The position numbers and the translations under genes are program-made. Of a stretch of DNA of 9,913 nucleotides, positions 6,715 through 9,913 are shown in pieces. The notes beneath the pieces were generated by a model. That model worked only from the letters and a program-made list of their open reading frames with translations, was not told the origin of the DNA and searched no databases. Source of the DNA: Verrucomicrobiota bacterium (GTDB lineage: Bacteria; Verrucomicrobiota; Kiritimatiellia; Kiritimatiellales; Tichowtungiaceae); NCBI GenBank assembly GCA_030619095.1, contig JAUXCB010000029.1, positions 1-9,913 of the forward strand, in the 5' to 3' direction. Positions within the stretch are counted from its first letter, which is position 1. The number at the start of each line of letters is the position of its first letter.

Positions 6715-8073
6715 ATGAACTCTTCCAATAATCCCACATTCCAACGTTCCCATCCTCCCGTTGTCTCTCTCGTCAGCCTCGGCTGTGCAAAAAACACCGT
6801 CGATTCAGAACTCATACTCGGACGCTTTGTTGAAAGCGGATGGATGATTGCCGAGGAGCCTGCAGACTCCGATATCTGCCTCCTCAACACCTGCGGATTC
6901 ATCGAAGCCGCCCGCGAAGAAGCCGCCTCCGTCCTTCACGAGCTGCGCGCCCTCAAAGCCGGCGGCGGCCCGAAATCCATTATTGCGCTCGGGTGCCTGG
7001 TCAAGAGGGCGGTCGATTGTCCGGAAACCGACCATTTTCTGGAGGCGGCCGATGCGCGCGCATCCTTCAACGACTACAGCCGACTGCCCGAAATGGCTTT
7101 GGAACTGCTTGGAGATACCCCGGAACGTACTGAACCTCAGGGGTATACCGAATTCTTAACACAGCCGCGCCTGCGGATGGGTTCCCCGCACACGGCTTAC
7201 CTTAAGATTTCCGAGGGTTGTTCCAACCCCTGCACCTTCTGCTCCATTCCAAAAATCCGGGGAAAACAAATCAGCCGTCCGATGGACGACATCGTCGCCG
7301 AAGCGCACTCGCTGATTGAGGCGGGGGCCTGCGAGATCAGCCTGATTGCGCAGGACACAACCGCCTATGGAAAAGAGCGGGACGGTGAGCTGCACCTTTT
7401 CGCTTTGCTCGAACGGATTCGCGATGAAATTAGTGAAAACGTATGGTTTCGTCTCATGTATGCCTGTCCGCAGCACCTGACTCGCGCGGTGCTCGAGGTG
7501 TTGGCTTCCGATCAACGTTTCTGCCCCTACATTGATATGCCGCTTCAGCACATTTCCGACTCCATGCTCAATTTGATGGGCCGCCAGATGACTCGATGTC
7601 AAACGCTGGAAAAGCTCAACCTCATCCGCGAGGTGCTGCCCGGTTGCGCCATTCGCACGGCCTTTATTGTCGGCCATCCCGGCGAAACCGATGCGGACTT
7701 CAACGAGCTGCTGGAGTTTGTGAAAGAGGGATGCTTCACGCATGCCGGAGTTTTCACCTATTCAGCGGAGCCCGGAACCCTCTCTGCCAACCTGCCGGAC
7801 CGTGTGCCGGAGGAAACAAAAGAACAGCGCCGGGCGCTTTTGATGGAAGCCCAGCGCGAGGTTTCCGCCGCCCGTTGCGCCGCGCAGGTCGGCAAAACCG
7901 TTGAAGTGATGATCGATGGCTCCGGCGAAGAGGGGCTGCTCGCCCGCTCACAGCTTGAAGCGCCCGAGGTCGATGGGCTCTTTTTTCTTCCAGAATTCGA
8001 AGGAGCCATTCCCGGTGACCGCTATGACGTTAAAATCATCAATGCGCTTGATTATGACTTTGTGGCTGAATAA
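6715..8073 (+). CDS. rimO: ribosomal protein S12 methylthiotransferase RimO
   Basis: Radical-SAM enzyme that adds a methylthio group to the conserved aspartate of ribosomal protein S12, using two [4Fe-4S] clusters; cytoplasmic. The 452 residues hold the full architecture. The N-terminal UPF0004 domain has cluster cysteines C24 (SLGCAKNTVDSE), C60 (LLNTCGF) and C94 (ALGCLVKR). The radical-SAM motif CxxxCxxC is C169/C173/C176 (ISEGCSNPCTFC), followed by the SLIAQDTTAYG block that favours RimO over MiaB, and a C-terminal TRAM domain spans about 385-452. ATG 6715 is the only usable start: an in-frame TAG lies at 6703-6705 and no ATG/GTG/TTG occurs in frame between 6715 and the core. The first ~15 residues (from SSNNPTFQ to PPVV) are therefore encoded by the TCCM octamer repeat and are unlike homologues, which begin close to the VSLGC strand. 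Shine-Dalgarno is poor (AAAGA). Confidence 0.95.
   Translation: MNSSNNPTFQRSHPPVVSLVSLGCAKNTVDSELILGRFVESGWMIAEEPADSDICLLNTCGFIEAAREEAASVLHELRALKAGGGPKSIIALGCLVKRAVDCPETDHFLEAADARASFNDYSRLPEMALELLGDTPERTEPQGYTEFLTQPRLRMGSPHTAYLKISEGCSNPCTFCSIPKIRGKQISRPMDDIVAEAHSLIEAGACEISLIAQDTTAYGKERDGELHLFALLERIRDEISENVWFRLMYACPQHLTRAVLEVLASDQRFCPYIDMPLQHISDSMLNLMGRQMTRCQTLEKLNLIREVLPGCAIRTAFIVGHPGETDADFNELLEFVKEGCFTHAGVFTYSAEPGTLSANLPDRVPEETKEQRRALLMEAQREVSAARCAAQVGKTVEVMIDGSGEEGLLARSQLEAPEVDGLFFLPEFEGAIPGDRYDVKIINALDYDFVAE
6721..6759. repeat. right arm of octamer repeat, inside the start of rimO
   Basis: TCCA/TCCC words start at 6724, 6732, 6740, 6748 and 6756, exactly 8 bases apart. The arm is the reverse-complement form of the TGGA repeat at 6611-6658. 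Aligned around a centre at 6685, 24 of 39 positions of 6611-6649 and 6721-6759 are complementary, including the innermost 7 of 7 (TGGAAGA with TCTTCCA). It is coding sequence for RimO residues ~3-15. Confidence 0.7.
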
Positions 8074-8087
8074 AAACAGCGATCTTG

Positions 8088-8119
8088 TTGACGGGAAAAA
8101 ATACGTTTAAACGTATAAA
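8088..8119 (+). promoter_or_regulatory. possible promoter: TTGACG and TATAAA, 20-bp spacer
   Basis: TTGACG (8088-8093) is followed by TATAAA (8114-8119). Each hexamer is close to the sigma-70 consensus, but the 20-base spacer is longer than the optimal 17. It lies just after rimO and could drive the oxidoreductase remnant and the phosphatase at 8372. The 16-bp palindrome sits in the spacer and touches the -10 hexamer. Confidence 0.35.
8101..8116. promoter_or_regulatory. perfect 16-bp palindrome, possible operator
   Basis: ATACGTTTAAACGTAT is its own reverse complement over all 16 bases; flanking bases A/A stop the symmetry. Size and symmetry fit an operator for a dimeric LacI- or GntR-type repressor, and its place within the possible promoter spacer is where a repressor would block transcription. 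No regulator gene is in the window, so the binder is unknown. Confidence 0.5.
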
Positions 8120-8150
8120 TTATAAATCAGATCAGCTACTTTCTATCACC

Positions 8151-8351
8151 ATTAAGGCGAATGATTATGATGGGTCGAAGTCGAATTTCGACTATGCTGG
8201 CCCGCTGACCGAAACGATGCTGCTGGGTTGTGTGGCCGCACGTGTGGGTTCGGGTACGAAACGGACGTGGGATAGCAAGAACATGACGACCGGAAACGAT
8301 CTGGCCGACCGCTATATTCGGCATGAGTACCGTAACGGCTGGTCGCTGTAG
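8151..8351 (+). pseudogene. C-terminal remnant of a Gfo/Idh/MocA-family oxidoreductase
   Basis: About 66 codons ending in TAG read as the extreme C-terminus of a large Gfo/Idh/MocA NAD(P)-dependent oxidoreductase: SNFDYAGPLTET, LLGCVAARVG, WDSKNM, and the terminal RYIRHEYRNGWSL correspond to SNFDYAGPLTE...LLGNVA.RVG...WD..NM...F.R..YR.GW of that family. Full-length members have roughly 400-460 residues, so the Rossmann domain and most of the catalytic domain are missing. An open frame runs back to a TTG at 8085, but its first ~22 residues look like AT-rich intergenic sequence, not protein. The surviving part has no frameshift, which suggests a recent deletion. It ends 20 bases before the phosphatase ATG, so the lost gene was probably its operon partner. 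Confidence 0.75.
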
Positions 8352-8371
8352 GTTGATGGAAAAGGAACGCT

Positions 8372-9694
8372 ATGAAAAAGAGTATCGTATTTACTGTGAT
8401 GATGGTTGGGGTGGCGGGTTCTCATGCCGCTACGGATATGCATCGTCTAATCTGGAATGATGATCCGGCCACAACCATGACGGTGGCCTGGCGCCAGCTA
8501 GGCGATGAGGCGAAAGTGTATTATGACGTGGTTGACCCTGGTCGGGAGCCCGCGTCGTACGGGAACTTTAAATGCTACACCCGCAAGAACGACCATCTTG
8601 GGCTTAATACCCATTTTTCCCGCATAACCATGCTCCAGCCCGACACAAAATATTATTTCCTGATTGCCGATGGGGATTCGGTCAGCCGACGCTATTCCTT
8701 CAAGACCGCGCCCGCTAAACGGAAAGACTTTACCTTCATTGCCGGAGGAGACACCAAGAGCAGCGATCAGCGCAAGAAAAAGGGCGTGGAGGGGGAACCT
8801 CCCCAAAAGTCCGCGTATGACTATGGTCGGATGTCGAATCGGATGGTGGCAAAACTGCGTCCGTTGTTTGTGCTGTTCGTGGGGGACTTTACCTCGAATT
8901 CGGATAAGGCCGACCGCTGGGTTGAATGGTTTAACGATTGGAACGAGGATACCTGCTCCACCGATGGCCGCATGTATCCGATCATTCCCGTGCATGGAAA
9001 CCACGAAAACCCCAACGGACTGACGGATCTGAAAAATCTTTTTGATACGCCGGAGAGCGTGTACTACACCGTCGATTTCTGTGATGATTTTATGCGTGTT
9101 TTTATTCTGAACACCGAATTAATTTCAGGTCAGCTCAAAAAGAAGATGCCGGAGATAGGACAAAAATGGGACGCGCAAACGAAGTGGCTGGAGGAAACCC
9201 TGAAAAACAGCGGCAATTTTAAATATCGCGTGGCCATGTACCACAAGCCCATCCGTCCGCACACAAAAAGGAAGCACACGCCCGAGCAGGTTTATCGCGA
9301 TTGGGCCCCGCTCTTTGCCGAGTATAAACTCAACCTCTCTTTCGATGGGGATTCACACATGCATAAAATCACGTATCCACTGGTTCCTGACCCGCTGGGG
9401 GAAGACGGTTTCCGGCGCGATGACAAACACGGCACCATGTATATCGGTGAGGGTTCATGGGGGGCATCCCCCCGCGCCGCCGATGCGTTGCGTGGATGGA
9501 CCCTGTCTCATGGTTCCTTCAATCAGTTCAAGCTCATCCACGTCCACCGGAAAAAGTTTTTAATCCGTACGGTGATCACCGACAACGAGGCAGAAGTCGA
9601 ATCCCTGAAAGAGGGGCAGGAATTAAAGCTTCCCAAAGGGATTCAGCTATTTGATACGCCGGGCATGGGCACGACCATCAGATACCCTTTTTGA
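8372..9694 (+). CDS. secreted purple-acid-phosphatase-like metallophosphoesterase
   Basis: A 440-residue exported calcineurin-like phosphoesterase. Residues 1-19 form a signal peptide (KK, hydrophobic core, cleavage near GSHA). Residues ~22-112 resemble the fibronectin-like N-terminal domain of purple acid phosphatases (RLIWNDDP...MTVAWRQ, LQPDTKYYFLI). The catalytic domain follows with all metal-binding blocks in order: GGD (D127), GD (D172), GNHE (N210, H211), YHKP (H291) and GDSHMH (H329, H331). The tyrosine that gives purple phosphatases their colour, normally in GDxxY, is S175 here, so a true Fe(III)-tyrosinate centre is unlikely. It probably hydrolyses phosphomonoesters or diesters outside the cytoplasmic membrane; the substrate cannot be read. 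Start ATG 8372 has AAGGA five bases upstream. A Gfo/Idh/MocA remnant sits immediately upstream, hinting at a former catabolic operon. No terminator hairpin is seen after the stop. Confidence 0.88.
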   Translation: MKKSIVFTVMMVGVAGSHAATDMHRLIWNDDPATTMTVAWRQLGDEAKVYYDVVDPGREPASYGNFKCYTRKNDHLGLNTHFSRITMLQPDTKYYFLIADGDSVSRRYSFKTAPAKRKDFTFIAGGDTKSSDQRKKKGVEGEPPQKSAYDYGRMSNRMVAKLRPLFVLFVGDFTSNSDKADRWVEWFNDWNEDTCSTDGRMYPIIPVHGNHENPNGLTDLKNLFDTPESVYYTVDFCDDFMRVFILNTELISGQLKKKMPEIGQKWDAQTKWLEETLKNSGNFKYRVAMYHKPIRPHTKRKHTPEQVYRDWAPLFAEYKLNLSFDGDSHMHKITYPLVPDPLGEDGFRRDDKHGTMYIGEGSWGASPRAADALRGWTLSHGSFNQFKLIHVHRKKFLIRTVITDNEAEVESLKEGQELKLPKGIQLFDTPGMGTTIRYPF

Positions 9695-9708
9695 CCCCTT
9701 TTTTTGGC

Positions 9709-9786
9709 GGTCATATCGACGCCAACCACATAGCCCTCTTGCCCGACGAGGTGGGAGGCGATATAGCAATCGCGACCCGAACCTGA
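9709..9786 (-). pseudogene. arsM: 26-codon relic of arsenite methyltransferase (arsM)
   Basis: The minus strand from 9786 down to 9709 reads SGSGRDCY, IASHLVGQEGYVVGVDMT without a break. This is the SAM-binding motif I region of ArsM, whose family signature is DLGSGSGRDCY..S.LVG..G.V.G.DMT, including the conserved cysteine of RDC. ArsM methylates arsenite using SAM. Everything else is gone: two codons before the match there is an in-frame stop (TAA at 9795-9793), and after it the frame runs into the antisense of the phosphatase C-terminus with no further similarity. ArsM is about 270-350 residues, so this is a dead fragment, about a tenth of the gene. Confidence 0.68.
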
Positions 9787-9814
9787 ATAGAATTATTACC
9801 ACGGAATACCTAGC

Positions 9815-9827
9815 GCGGCAGAGCCGC
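9815..9827. other. small GC hairpin GCGGC-AGA-GCCGC
   Basis: GCGGC (9815-9819) and GCCGC (9823-9827) form a 5-bp stem with a 3-base loop, followed by AACC/GGTT (9828-9831, 9837-9840). No T-run follows on either side, so it is not a terminator. It sits between the arsM relic and the repeats at the window end. Confidence 0.35.
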
Positions 9828-9845
9828 AACCAAAGAGGTTTGAAC

Positions 9846-9875
9846 CGCGAATGAACACCAATGGACGCGAATTGG
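9846..9875. repeat. three imperfect 10-bp tandem units
   Basis: CGCGAATGAA (9846), CACCAATGGA (9856) and CGCGAATTGG (9866) follow each other without gaps. All keep the pattern C-N-C-N-A-A-T. A 10-bp period equals about one helical turn. Similar CACGAATGAA-type tracts are common in intergenic DNA of some environmental bacteria (from memory). Confidence 0.55.
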
Positions 9876-9886
9876 AAAAGAATTTT

Positions 9887-9912
9887 GGCAGAATAATGGA
9901 CGGCAGAATGAT
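9887..9912. repeat. direct repeat GGCAGAATRAT
   Basis: GGCAGAATAAT (9887-9897) and GGCAGAATGAT (9902-9912) match at 10 of 11 positions with a 15-base period. The tract runs to the window edge and may continue beyond it. Confidence 0.6.
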
Positions 9913-9913
9913 C

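Noticed and set aside
8080..8110. Short frame ending DGKKYV-stop after rimO as the tail of another gene
   Set aside because: It overlaps rimO out of frame and has no support beyond a few residues.
8085..8150. TTG at 8085 as start of an 88-residue intact protein
   Set aside because: The first 22 codons overlap the possible promoter and palindrome and do not resemble the family; only the C-terminal part is conserved.
9706..9786. Protein-like plus-strand reading (GGHIDANHIALLPDEV...) after the phosphatase
   Set aside because: It is the exact antisense of the ArsM signature on the minus strand, which explains its coding appearance.
9846..9912. CRISPR array
   Set aside because: Units are only 10-15 bp, contiguous and imperfect, without uniform repeats or spacers of CRISPR size.

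Overview
The window reads as chromosomal DNA of a moderately GC-rich bacterium. The Gfo/Idh/MocA C-terminal remnant, the secreted phosphatase and the many short degenerate intergenic repeats suggest a PVC-superphylum member (Kiritimatiellota/Verrucomicrobia-like). That placement is inference; no marker here proves it.

Layout: 1-396 holds no recognised gene. It contains a possible 51-codon ORF with a strong Shine-Dalgarno (55-210), a perfect 15-bp inverted repeat spanning 157-276, and a clear rho-independent terminator (294-329). Next is aconitate hydratase acnA (397-3003). A 53-residue glycine-rich membrane protein on the opposite strand (3000-3161) meets it tail to tail. On the plus strand follow a YacP/NYN-domain predicted nuclease (3247-3729), the potassium-uptake pair trkA-trkH (3795-6604, stop/start overlap ATGA) and rimO, the ribosomal protein S12 methylthiotransferase (6715-8073). 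These are housekeeping genes.

From 8074 to the end the window looks like accessory, partly decayed DNA. It has a possible promoter with a perfect 16-bp palindrome, the last ~67 codons of a Gfo/Idh/MocA-family oxidoreductase, a secreted purple-acid-phosphatase-like metallophosphoesterase (8372-9694), a 26-codon relic of arsM on the minus strand (9709-9786), and a mosaic of short repeats up to the window end.

The unusual structure is mostly in the gaps. A degenerate repeat with a strict 8-nt period (TGGA/TCCM every 8 bases) occurs upstream of trkA and on both sides of the rimO start. At rimO the two arms are phased as a ~149-bp imperfect inverted repeat, and the right arm encodes the first ~15 residues of RimO. 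I see no CRISPR array, no transposase and no rRNA or tRNA gene. I do not see a convincing new multi-gene system; the most checkable novelties are the repeat family, the tiny membrane protein, the possible operator and the two gene relics.
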